42,500 nucleotides of DNA from Neocallimastix lanati (nom. inval.) (taxonomy: Eukaryota > Neocallimastigomycota > Neocallimastigomycetes > Neocallimastigales > Neocallimastigaceae). Shown here in pieces: positions 13,722 to 24,798 of the stretch; within the stretch, counting starts at the first letter, position 1; every line of letters begins with the position of its first letter. The stretch covers positions 1,522,501-1,565,000 of the forward strand of contig JACVTC010000006.1 in NCBI GenBank assembly GCA_016946835.1, written 5' to 3'. A program made the position numbers and the translations under genes. The notes beneath the pieces are model-generated. The model was not told the origin of the DNA. It did not search any database and saw only the letters and a list, made by a program, of their open reading frames with translations.

Positions 13722-14698
13722 AAGTATCTTGTTATTATAATATGACAATATTCAATATTATATATTATTTAAAAAAAAATCATTGTTCACTACTGAAATA
13801 TTTCATTAATTATTTTATATTATATAATTTATTATACATTCATCAAATATATATAATTATTTTCTTATTTCTTTTATTTCTAATTATTTTATCATTTCCT
13901 TCTTTTTTTTTTATTCTCTTTTCTCTTCTCTTCTCATTTTAAACAGTTTGGTTTATTTTCAGTGTAATATTTGCAAATCTCTATTTATGCTTTCTTGTAT
14001 ATTTTCAGTATATTTCTGGTATATTTTTATATATTGAAAATTTGTATTTGATATAAATAATTAATGAAATAAGAATTGATTTAATTTAATTTTTTAATTA
14101 ATTTTAAATTTTTAATTTGATCTGTAAATGCAGTTTTGGCCTATCACAATTTAACTTAATATATGTTTCAATACATTGACTTATATATTATTTAAAGAAA
14201 AAAGTCAGTAATATAATATATTGAATGTATATATAATAATAAACTGTTTAATATATTAATTTTATATATTTATTTATTTATTAATTTATTTATTAATTTA
14301 TTTATTTATTAATTTATTAATTTATTTATTAATTTATTCTTTTCCCTTTTTCTTTTTTCTTTTTTCTTTTTTCTTATTTTTGTTTTATTTTATTTTATTT
14401 TAGAAATCAAAATAAAAAACTTATATATTAAGATTTAATTCTATTATAAGAGAGTGTTAATAGAAATGTGTTATTGCAATATATTTACAGTTAATTATTA
14501 ATATAAAATATTTATATTATAAATAGTATTCTCTCTATCTAATTAAAAAAAAACAACAACAAAAAAAAAAAAAAAAAAAAGGAGTTGAACTTATTATGAG
14601 CTTATTGACAAATAAAAATTATTACAGTCAGCACTTTTTCCATTTATTTAATTTTCATATATAACTAATATTCATTTATTTATTATTTATTATTTATT

Positions 14699-14866
14699 AA
14701 TAAATAGTCTTTTTATTCTTTTTATTATTTATTATTTATTAATAAATAGTCTTTTTATTCTTTTTACTATTTATTGTTTATTAATAAATATTCTTTTTAT
14801 TCTTTTTATTATTTATTATTTATTAATAAATATTCTTTTTATTCTTTTTATTATTTATTATTTATT
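14699..14866. repeat. 42-bp minisatellite, four copies
   Basis: The unit beginning AATAAATAGTCTTTTTATTC recurs with exact 42-bp spacing at 14699, 14741, 14783 and 14825. The last two copies carry ATT in place of AGT. It runs directly into the TTATTTA array to its right and probably grew out of the same sequence. Confidence 0.8.
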
Positions 14867-15346
14867 ATTTATTATTTATTATTTATTATTTTTTATATAT
14901 TATTTATTATTCAATTATTTATTATTTATTATTTATTATTTATTATTTATTATTTATTATTGATTATTTAATTATTTATTATTGATTATTTATTATTCAA
15001 TTATTCAATTATTTATTATTTAATTATTTATTATTTATTATTTATTATTCAATTATTTATTATTTATTATTATTTATTATTTATTATTTGTTATTTATTA
15101 TTCAATTATTTATTATTCAATTATTTATTATTTATTATTATTTATTATTTATTATTATTTATTATTCAATTATTTATTATTCAATTATTTATTATTGATT
15201 ATTTATTATTCAATTATTCAATTATTTATTATTTATTATTTATTATTTATTATTTATTATTTATTATTCAATTATTTATTATTTATTATTTATTATTTAT
15301 TATTTATTATTTATTATTTATTATTTATTATTTATTATTTATTATT
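14867..15346. repeat. TTATTTA-type 7-bp microsatellite array
   Basis: About 480 bp consists almost only of TTATTTA units with occasional TTATTCAATTA variants. The open frames here encode Ile/Tyr/Leu repeats and are not genes. Confidence 0.85.
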
Positions 15347-17270
15347 GACTATTAATTATTAATAATTGACTCTTAATTACTGATTATTGATTAATAATTA
15401 GTAATATTAATTAGAATCATAAAATTGTATTATTATAGATAATTGGCATCGATGAATAACTATAATTAATATTGAATTTTTTTTTTTTTTATTTACTTTG
15501 AATTATTTCTAATAATTTTACAAAAAAAAAAAGTTTTTTTAAAAACTATTAAACATGTGGGTTTCATTATTTTATTATATAATTTTTTATTATCAATGGT
15601 TAATTTTAAAATATTTTTTTTTAAAAAAAATATAAATATATATATATATTTGATTAGTTACTTTTTCAATACTCTATTTTATTTTTTAATTATTTTTTAA
15701 CTACATACAGATTGTATAATCCTTTTATATGAGATAAGAAGAGCATTAATAAAATTTTGTTAATTTCTATATTATTTAAAAAAAAATTTTTTTCTTACTA
15801 TTTTTAATAGAACTTTATTAAGGCTTTTTTTTATTTTAAATAAATGATATTAATAAATTTATTTCATTAGAGTATTAAAGGATATAATATGGAAATTAAA
15901 TAATTAATATCTTACTTTTTATAATTATTCTAGCTCAAAAAAAAAAAAAAAAATTGATATAATAAAGATATAATATAATAAAGATATAATATAATAAATA
16001 TTAATATGATGATAAAATAATAAGTAAAAATATGTTTATCAATAATTACTATTCATTAGATAAATAAGAAAATAATTAATATAAAATTGATAATTTAGAT
16101 ATTTATTAATAAATATAGATATATATAAAATAATATCAAATAATATTAATATCAAATATAAAATAATATCAAATATAAAATAATATCAAATATAAAAGTA
16201 ATATCAAATAAATAAAAATTAATAGTTATTAATAAAAGCAAATGATATTTATTTATTTGATAAAATTAATTTATTTATTTATTTATTTATTCTTTAATTA
16301 ATTAATTAATTATTACTGTTATTGTTTATAATGAAATTTTTTTTATTTTTTATTTTTAAAAATTTTAAATAACATTATCCAATAAAATCACAAAAACTTT
16401 AAATTGTTCTTTCTAACCTATTCAAACTAAATTATATAAAGAGAGAGAAATTATAACTGATAGATATAATATATATAATTAAGAAATCATAAAACTTTTA
16501 TTTTCAAAAAAAAAAAAATATTAATAATAATAATTAGAATGTAAAGAGGAAACATATGAAAATTGAAAATTTATAAATTTATTTATTCATTATGTCGAAA
16601 GTAGCAAAATACTATTAAATAATGTATTGTACATTTTATTATAACCTATACATAAATTTAAAAATTAAAATAAAATATTCACATTGGTGAATTTTTCTCT
16701 TTAAAGTTGCAACTGTCAATTAATGAATTAATAAAAAAAAAAAAAAAAAAAAAAAAAGTAATTCAGAGGTCTTGAACAGCTAAAAAGAATTAAACTAAAA
16801 TGATTAAGAAAAATATTATAGTTTTTGAAAAATAATTTCTTATGAAGAATTATAATAATTTTTCATTCCATAAATTTTTAGAATGAATTTATTTTCAATT
16901 AGAATAGAATAGTAACAGAAACTATTTTAATATATAGATAATAATAATAAAACAAATACAATTAAAATTTAATGTCCATTATTTTAATGATTGATAGTAG
17001 GATTAAAATATGCTTATTTTTTTTTTCTTGTTAATTTTTTTTATTATTGTTATTGTTTTATTATTATTGTTGTTTTATTATTGTTGTTGTTTTGTTATTG
17101 CTGTTATTTTGTTTTGCTCTTTCGTTTGTTTTTTCGTTCTTTTATCAATCAACTAATCTATATTTTAAAGTTTCAATAATTTTTTTTTTATATATATTTT
17201 TAGTATCATATATTAAATGAATTATATATATATTACAATAATAATGGCATTAATAAATATTTTATAATAA

Positions 17271-17318
<48 letters not shown>

Positions 17319-17641
17319 TTTAACTTCTTTTAGTTCGATAATAATGTTCAATAGCAAATCATTTTAAAAATATTCAACCCTAAAAATATATCCACGGACG
17401 GATATTAGTAAAGTTACATGAATTGTTCAGTTTCATTCTTTAATAATTCATTAATGTTAAAATCTTGTTAAAAACTATTAGTAATAATGAAATAACTATA
17501 ATTCTTAGTAACTTTGTTTCTATTATCATCTCTTATTGTAGAATCATAAAATAAGCTCATATATATATATATATATTTTTATCCTTTATTAAATATAAAA
17601 ATTATAATTCCAAGAAAGATGTGATAAATTTATTCGTAAAT
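15347..17641. other. Gene-free AT-rich intergenic DNA left of the LINE
   Basis: This stretch contains short ATATAAT and AATATCAAATATAA direct repeats (15950-16210), homopolymers including a T run of about 45 near 17272-17316, and no credible coding frame. The open frame around 16991-17179 is Phe/Ile/Leu/Val/Tyr low complexity. Confidence 0.65.
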
Positions 17642-17656
17642 GTTATTTGTTATTTT
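17642..17656 (+). repeat. Left target-site duplication of the LINE
   Basis: GTTATTTGTTATTTT is repeated exactly at 20277-20291, directly after the poly-A tail of the element between them. A 15-bp duplication is a normal length for target-primed reverse transcription. Confidence 0.85.
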
Positions 17657-17659
17657 CAG

Positions 17660-19719
17660 ATGACGAAAATTCAGTAAATAATTCTGCTGCTGGTTTAAAT
17701 TGTTTACAGAAGATATATTCTAGAATTTGGTATGGAGAAATTTCCTAGTACATGGAATGTAGCAAGTATTATATCTATTCCTAAAAAAGGAGATGATCTA
17801 TCTGACTATGACAATTATCGAGGTATCTCTCTGATTAACAATGGTATAAAACTCATTTCGGAAATAGTCTCCAAAAGAACTTCGGAATATGGACTTAAAA
17901 ATAATTTTATTAGGCCAGAGCAATTTGGATTTCGATATAAAGAAGAATATGTTAGTTTATTTATTTCAATTCGAGAAATTTGTCAGAGGCGTAAAAAAAT
18001 GATAATAAAGAAACTTACCTTGCTTTTCTAGATTTAAAAAAGACATATGATTCTGTTTCAATAGATAATATTATATATAATTTTATATAAATTAGATGCT
18101 TTAGGTATTAGAGGTAAATGTTATCAATTTATAAAAAATCTATATTTGACTTTCAAATCCAGTGTTAAAATTGATGATCAATATTCGGAATCTTTTAATA
18201 TTATGAAAGGAGTTAGACAAGGTTGTCCATTATCACCAATTCTTTTCAATCTATTTATTAATGACATTTTTAATGATTTTTCAGAACTTGGAATTCTTTT
18301 AGGCGAATCTAGATGTTGTAGTGGACTCTTTGCATATGATATTGTTCTATGCGCACCGTCAAGAAATAAGTTAAAAAAAAATGCTTAAGGAGGTAAATGA
18401 ATGGGCTAAATTTAATATGATGAATTTTGGAATTAAAAGGTATGGAACGATGGTGATTCGACCAGACACACCTCTTTTTCAAAATAAAAGAGATCCTACT
18501 TTTTATCTTGCTGGTCAACCAATCCCAATAACTAAATGTTATACCTATTTAGGTATACCATTTGATAAAAGCTTATCGTTGAACCCTATTATTAAATTAC
18601 TTAACTCTAAAAGTTACTAAAGCTCTCTTTTCTGTTAGTAAATTTCTTTCAAATTCCAAAATTCCTATTCCATTTAAGAAGATTATAATTAACTCCTATG
18701 TACTTAGTAAATAGAGATAAGAGGTAATAACGATAAAAAAAATCAAGGATTTTTATTGGAAAAGAGGTATGAAAATCAATTCTATTAAAACTGAATTTTA
18801 TGACAAAAACAGATTCGAAGAAACATCAAATTTTATAAAACTTTGTTATGAATATCCTAATCTTTCCTATGGTTTCTATTGGCTATTGAGAGCACGAAGC
18901 GGATATAGATTAGTGGCTAGAATTACTAAAGCTGAAAAAATAATAGATCAAATGTGTCCTAATTTTTGTCCCTGTTGTAAAAGTAATAAACAATGGATAA
19001 GGCATTGGTTAATTGATTGTCCATTTTTCAATCCTATTCGTAGTAAAGCTTTTAACCGTGGCAACCTAACCAATGATATTAGCAACAGTAATAATAGTAA
19101 TAGTAATAATAGTAATAGTAATAATAGTAATAGTAATAATAGTAATAGTAATAATAGTAATAGTAATAATAGTAATAGTAATAATAGTAATAGTAATAAT
19201 AGTAATAGTAATAATAGTAATAGTAATAATAGTAATAGTAATAATAGTAATAATAGTAATAGTAATAATAGTAATAGTAATAGTAATAATAGTAATAGTA
19301 ATAATAGTAATAGTAATAATAGTAATAGTAATAATAGTAATAGTAATAATAGTAATAGTAATAATAGTAATAGTAATAATAGTAATAGTAATAATAGTAA
19401 TAGTAATAATAGTAATAGTAATAATAGTAATAGTAATAATAGTAATAGTAATAATAGTAATAGTAATAATAGTAATAGTAATAATAGTAATAGTAATAAT
19501 AGTAATAGTAATAATAGTAATAGTAATAATAGTAATAGTAATAATAGTAATAGTAATAATAGTAATAGTAATAATAGTAATAGTAATAATAGTAATAGTA
19601 ATAATAGTAATAGTAATAATAGTAATAGTAATAATAGTAATAGTAATAATAGTAATAGTAATAATAGTTATAGTAATATTAGTAATAGTATTGAAAATAA
19701 TGTGTATGTTGAATTCTAG
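17660..19719 (+). pseudogene. LINE reverse transcriptase, multiply frameshifted
   Basis: The coding remains are spread over several frames. The N-terminal block is KFPSTWNVASIISIPKKGD and YRGISLI (from 17735). RT motif A is YLAFLDLKKTYDSV, with the catalytic Asp codon at 18031-18033. Motif B is GVRQGCPLSPILFNLFINDI (near 18209). The thumb-like part reads YLGIPFDKSLSL. Frame changes occur near 17730, 17995, 18080, 18375 and 18605, mostly at A runs, and a stop plus an apparent internal deletion lies near 18712. Motif C reads FAYDIVL where FADDIVL is expected, so the first catalytic Asp is Tyr (TAT at 18335-18337). The last block, from 18769, carries CPCC...HWLIDCPFF, a Cys/His motif common near LINE C-termini, then Asn/Ser repeats to TAG at 19717. 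The protein cannot be functional. Confidence 0.93.
19082..19685 (+). repeat. 15-bp minisatellite encoding SNSNN, about 40 units
   Basis: The unit AGTAATAGTAATAAT is repeated close to 40 times with few irregularities (near 19240-19290). Because 15 is a multiple of 3, the LINE frame stays open through it as Ser-Asn-Ser-Asn-Asn repeats, and a second frame stays open as Ile/Val. It lies between the Cys/His segment and the stop codon. The inverted copy has only a short, diverged version. Confidence 0.92.
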
Positions 19720-20276
19720 TGTGTGAAGACAAGTGTTTAATTTCCTTCTTGGAGGTCAAAGTATTAATAACAGTACAAGGGAATGGAAGGATCTATTTAA
19801 GTGCCAGATGAAATCAGGTGCTTATTCTGATACTCCATTTTTGGTTGGTTACTGCGGCTCTTCTTCAATCTATTATACCTAGATTATAACTATTGCTATC
19901 GGCCAGCAATGGTCTTTGTTTAATAGGTTCAAATCGAATTGTACTACTACTACCAAGAGCGTTAATGCTGAAGAAACAGTAAGACAGGCCAGCATTGCTA
20001 GCGCAACCAATGAAGGTCATAATTTCGTATCTTAAAAATAGGATTAACATTGTGAAGTCAAAATTAATTATTATACTACAGTATAATAATGCCCTTGTAA
20101 AGTCTTACAGATATTAATTAAATGAAACTAGAATATATTATACCATTATTTTATTTTATTTTGTGTTTTTTTTTTTTTTTTTTTTTTTCTTTTTATTACA
20201 TGTATTTTATCATATATTTAATTAATAAAGATAAAACAAGTTTGCTTCCGTTAAAAAAAAAAAAAAAAAAAAAAAA
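19720..20276 (+). other. LINE 3' UTR and poly-A tail
   Basis: This 557-bp untranslated tail starts after the stop at 19717-19719. It has a more balanced base composition than the host DNA, an internal T tract (about 20167-20188), AATAAA at 20224, and 24 A. It aligns along its length with the reverse complement of 22444-23130, including a CTA triplet run that is longer in the other copy. Confidence 0.88.
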
Positions 20277-20291
20277 GTTATTTGTTATTTT
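20277..20291 (+). repeat. Right target-site duplication of the LINE
   Basis: This is the exact copy of 17642-17656 placed directly after the poly-A tail. Confidence 0.85.
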
Positions 20292-20539
20292 AATAATATT
20301 ATATATATATATATATTTTATTTTAATTTCAAAGTAAAATAATTATTAATTCATTTCTTTTGATGTATTATCAATTTAAATAATTATATAATTATATATT
20401 TATACATGTAATGTAGAAAATTTTATTTTATTTTTTAAAAAAAAATATTCAAAGTATTATTATTATATGAAAATAATTCCATTTTGTAATAAAAGTTTGA
20501 ATAGATTTGCCAATTTTATTTGAAGTAACAAAAAATTTT

Positions 20540-21065
20540 GTCAACCATTTCATCAGCAGACATATTTATTCTTGTTTAGAACCAAAATTCATTCGCCAAA
20601 ACAGAGAAATAGCTATGGAAAAGAATACTCTTGCATTTTGGAAATACAAATATATATGAAGTAGACCTTTTTTTTTTTTTTTTTTCTTCTACATTTGATA
20701 ACTTTTTGACATTAACAAAAGAATCTTTAACACCTGAAACAATTATAAGATGATGATCCTAAAAAACGCCATGTAAGAAAAAAAAAAAAAAAACTGAGAC
20801 AGTATAGAAGTGTGAAGCCATTGCTCTATTACTATTATAAATTAATTACATGAATCAATACAAGAAGATTTACGAAATCTTTTTTTTTGCATAGATAAAG
20901 GCATTTCCAATTAGAGAAGTAAAGCAATCACAAAAAAAAAAAAAAAAAATATTTTTGCCTACTGAGATGATATAATTATATTTATGCAAGAGAGGTTCTG
21001 GACAAAAAAAAGAACTGGAAGAGTGAACACGACTTCTTATATAAACTTCTCCTTCTTGATTCCTT

Positions 21066-21115
<50 letters not shown>

Positions 21116-21309
21116 CCTCTATTGAAATTTACTGAATTTTTTTTTTTTTTTTGGGTGGGATATAAAGAGTTTAACCAACAACAACGTTTTCAACCAATAT
21201 TCAATAGCATAGGGAGTCTTTCAATACTAATAAAGGATGAAAACTAATAAGTGTAGGTTGATTAGGAGTATTAACTTTAATTAACCAAACAGGAGCCATG
21301 AGATGGTGA

Positions 21310-21330
<21 letters not shown>
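20540..21330 (-). pseudogene. Decayed coding sequence, possibly BTB-domain-like
   Basis: The minus strand shows protein-like blocks broken by frameshifts, stops and poly-A insertions. In order they read MAPVWLIKVNTPNQPTLI (from 21299), EGEVYIRSRVHSSSSFFCPE, HKYNYIISVGKN, CDCFTSLIGNAFIY, DHHLIIVSGVKDSFVNVKK, CKSILFHSYFSVLANEF and NMSADEMVDKIF. The stretch KSILFHSYFSVL resembles the A-H-K-x-I-L-x-x-R-S-x-Y-F core of BTB domains, and SVGKNxCDCFTSLIGN is faintly RCC1-like. That is a weak impression, not an assignment. Base composition is clearly less AT-biased than neighbouring intergenic DNA. A dead gene or degraded mobile element are both possible. Confidence 0.4.
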
Positions 21331-21348
<18 letters not shown>

Positions 21349-21849
21349 TAATAGAAAATAGAAAATAGAATGTCAAATTGAGATTTAGTGTTTAAATTTA
21401 ATTACATTATAGCGTTGTTTTTACTGATCAATTTTAAGTAATAGTTAAAAAAAAAATATAAGAATATAAATAGTAGAAAGAATTAAATGAACATAACATT
21501 AGTAGAATATTGTGAATGGAACAAAGAGAAATAATTATATATCATGTAAACATATAGTTATATATAATAATTCAATTATATATATATATATATAAAATAG
21601 AAAGATAAAGTAATAATAAACTCATAACTGTAAAAGATAAAAAAAAAATGACTGAAATAAAAAAAAAAAAAAAAAAGATTAATAAAGAAGATGGATATAA
21701 ATAAAAATATGAAATGAAAATAAACACACACACATATATATATGTGTATCTAATTTGAAAACTTAAAAAATTTATAAATAAAAATATATACATATATATA
21801 TATATATGTATAAAGAGATATATAAAGATATACAAAAAATAAAGTTAGT

Positions 21850-22400
21850 ACTGGGTAAATCAAGTGTAAATGAACTTTTCAACTATACTATCTGCTGAAA
21901 GTTCTTTATTTCCTAATTCTTCACTAAGAATATCAAATTTATTGTGATCATAAATTACTTTCTTTTTAAGTTCAAAACATTTATATCTATCGCACTTAAC
22001 AAATTTTTTTTTTTTAAAAAAAATTCCATCCATTGGCATTCCAACAAAGACAAAAATAAAGAAAAACTATCCTGTGTTAGAATGTGAGATTGTGAGATTG
22101 GATTTTGAGAATTAAGATTAGGAATATTAGGAAGCATTCAGTTCATGATTGCCATTTATACTATTGACTAAATTAGTTGAAATGTGATTTTCTGAGTTTG
22201 TATCATTGGATGTGTTATTAGATATTAAATTTTGTTTTAAATGCTGAAAAAGAAAATTTTATGATTCCGTTTGGAACATCTTTGATATGAAATTTTAATT
22301 CCTATTATTACTTTCTTTTTCAAATACTTTTTCAAATACTTTGTGGTTGAAATTTGGAGTGTGTACTCTTATCCTGAAGAAACTATCATTGAATTTAATA
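21850..22400 (-). pseudogene. Second decayed coding block between the LINE copies
   Basis: Reading right to left, the minus strand gives FFRIRVHTPNFNHKVFEKVF, then after shifts FHIKDVPNGIIKFSFSAFK, an Asn/Ser-rich linker (NTSNDTNSENHISTNLVNS), NIPNLNSQNPISQSHILTQD, and finally DRYKCFELKKKVIYDHNKFD followed by ELSADSIVEKFIYT and a stop at about 21866. At least three frame changes are needed, one at an A/T tract near 22010. The final block vaguely resembles the end of the neighbouring remnant (ELSADSIVEKF against NMSADEMVDKIF), so the two may come from related genes. No family is assigned. Confidence 0.35.
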
Positions 22401-22441
22401 ATTTTTTTTTTTTTTTTTTCACTGACAAAGTATTATTCTTT

Positions 22442-22443
<2 letters not shown>

Positions 22444-22482
<39 letters not shown>

Positions 22483-23356
22483 GGCAGCAAACATTGTTTC
22501 ATCTTTATTAATTAAATGGTTAATAAAATACATGTAATAAAAAAAAAAAAAAAAAAAACACAAAATAAAATAAAATAATGGGATAATGTTTATTCTCTAA
22601 TTTTCATTTTTAATTAAATATCAATAAGACTTCACAAGGGCATTATTATTATATTGTAGTACTATAACAATTTTTTATTTTTATTTTTTTTGATTTCATA
22701 ATGTTAAAATCATAATTTTTTTTTTTTTAAGATACGAAATACGAAATTATGTTCTTCATTGGGTTACGCTAGTCCTTGCTGGTCTGTCTCTGTCTTATCT
22801 GTTGTTTCTTTAGCATTAACGATTTTTGGTGGTAGTAGTAGTAGTAGTAGTGGTAGTAGTAGTAGTAGTAGTAGTAGTAGAATTCGATTTGAACCTATTT
22901 GAACAAAGAACCCATTGCTTGGTCAATAGCAAATAGGTAGAATCGATTGTAAGAAGAGCTCACAGTCTCACACATCAAGAATATGGTGTATTAGGGATTA
23001 GCAACTGATATCATCTGGTACTTAAAAATAGATCCTTTCATTCCCTTGTACCATGATTAATACTTCTTCTCTCTCCCCCCCGTATACTCCATCAACAGGA
23101 AGGAAATTAAACACTTTTTCACACACATACACTAGAATCAAAATCAACATTACACCTTATTTTTCAATACTATGACTAACATTATTTAATAATATTATTA
23201 CTAATATTACTTATAACTATTATTATTATTATTATTCATTATTAATTATTATTACTTATTACTAATATTACTATAATTATTATTTACGGGTTACTTATTA
23301 TTATCATTATTACTATTAACGTTATCATTTTGTCAGTTTGCCATAGTTAAAAAGCG
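22444..23356 (-). mobile_element. Second, shorter LINE 3' copy in inverted orientation
   Basis: The reverse complement matches the 3' end of the LINE at 17657-20276. It starts at the sequence equivalent to GCTTTTAACCGTGGCAAC (near 19048 in the first copy), passes through a short degenerate AAT/AGT tract, the coding end, the CTA run and AATAAAG, and ends in a poly-A tail of about 36 (poly-T at 22444-22479 on the plus strand). It is 5'-truncated, shows in-frame stops and is more diverged than copy 1 in the repeat. I found no convincing target-site duplication. Confidence 0.88.
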
Positions 23357-23510
23357 TTATATAAGAAAGATCAAGGATAGAATATATATATAACAAAGTT
23401 AAAGCAAAGACAAGCAAAAGCAAAAGCAAATAAAAAATAAAAAATATATATATATAAAAAAAAAAAAAAAAAAAAAAAAACATGACAAAGAAGAAACCTT
23501 CATTTCATTT

Positions 23511-23556
<46 letters not shown>

Positions 23557-23827
23557 AAGGGGGGTTATAAGTACAATATCATCAATAAATAAAAAAAAAA
23601 GGACCACCACAAAACATTTTTTTATTTTATTTTATTTTATTTTATTTTTAATTTTTTAAATTAATTGCATTTATATTTATTTATATTATATATATAATTT
23701 TATTTCTTTTTTTTTTTTTTTTTTTTGTTGATTTTTAAAATATATATAAAAAAGAAAATTAAAAAAGAATCTTGTTTAAATAATTATGGAAAAAAAAAAA
23801 ATACTATAGTGAAAAAATTTATTTTGT
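23357..23827. other. Gene-free spacer, 3' flank of Sec63
   Basis: Homopolymer A (about 23458-23480) and T (about 23513-23553) tracts, a short GGGGGG run near 23559 and TTTTA repeats fill this region. No gene is seen. The Sec63 3' UTR should occupy the right-hand part. Confidence 0.65.
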
Positions 23828-24755
23828 TTATTCATCATCTGATGATTCATAATCAGAACTGTCCTCATCATCATCGTCATTTTTCTTAGCAGCATTCTTT
23901 TTCTTTTCATTAGCCATTTCTTGTTTCATAGCAGCTAATTGACCAGCTAAAGAATCTTCTTCTGGTTCACTAATTTCATCTTCGAAAACGTGATACTTTG
24001 GAGCTGGAACAACAACAAGCTATTTTATTTTTTATTTTTTTTTTAATTTTTTTTTTTTTTTTTTTTTAAAAAAAGTTTATATATGTATTAATATAAATTT
24101 ATTCATATAATATCATTATTTTAATATATATTTAAATATATTTAACGTGAAAAATATATATTTAAGTTAATTATATCTTACCTTAACTTCTTGAACAATA
24201 TCAAAACCTAAACTACAATCAGATTTAACATATAAAGTAATTGGGAAAGTACCAGTCTTTGGTGGAGCTTGGAAGGTGAAACGGAGAACTTTTTCATCAG
24301 TTAAATCATTAATCTTTGTTGGTGGAGTTAAAGATTTATTAACTTGTGGATTGCCCATCATTAACCACCATCCTGGTCTCTTTTCCTATTATATTTTATT
24401 TTTTTTTTTAAAAAAAAATAAAATAAAATAAAATTTATTATTCATAATTCAATATAATAAATTAATATAATTTAATAATAAAAAATCATAATAATATTTT
24501 TTTTTTATATTAATGCTATTAAAACTAACCATCATAAGATATGGAGCATAAATTGGATCATTTGGATTAGTAGCTTTATCAAATAAAGTTCTCATTTTTT
24601 CTTTCTTTTCTTCAACTTCATTAATTTCAGTATTAATAACTTCTTCACCTTCAATAGTTTCTGGTTCATCATATCTAATTTGACGTAACTTTATAAAGCA
24701 TGTAACAAATACACCTGGTGCAATAGCAGCTTCATCTTCTCTTTCACCTAAAACT

Positions 24756-24798
<43 letters not shown>

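Larger units (their letters stand above)
17657..20276 (+). mobile_element. 5'-truncated, inactive non-LTR retrotransposon (LINE)
   Basis: The element is bounded by a perfect 15-bp target-site duplication and ends in 24 A, with AATAAA at 20224-20229 just upstream. The start at 17657 falls within the linker before the reverse transcriptase, so the 5' UTR, any first ORF and the endonuclease are missing. That is the usual 5' truncation of LINE insertion. It holds a broken RT gene, a C-terminal Cys/His segment, a long SNSNN minisatellite and a 557-bp 3' UTR. The clade is not determined. A second copy of its 3' end lies inverted at 22444-23356. Confidence 0.92.

Noticed and set aside
13742-13942. 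66-codon plus-strand frame
   Set aside because: Low-complexity Ile/Phe/Tyr/Leu translation of AT-rich DNA, with no motif and no splice context.
19073-19726. 217-codon Ile/Val-repeat frame
   Set aside because: It is a second frame of the AGTAATAGTAATAAT minisatellite; the SNSNN frame continues the LINE protein.
19865-20050. 61-codon minus-strand frame inside the LINE 3' UTR
   Set aside because: The matching region of the second LINE copy has stops in the same frame, so there is no sign of coding constraint.
20625-20640. Shared string AATACTCTTGCAT between 20.6 kb and the reverse complement of about 684-696
   Set aside because: Only 13 bases match and the flanks do not align, so it is not evidence of a shared element.
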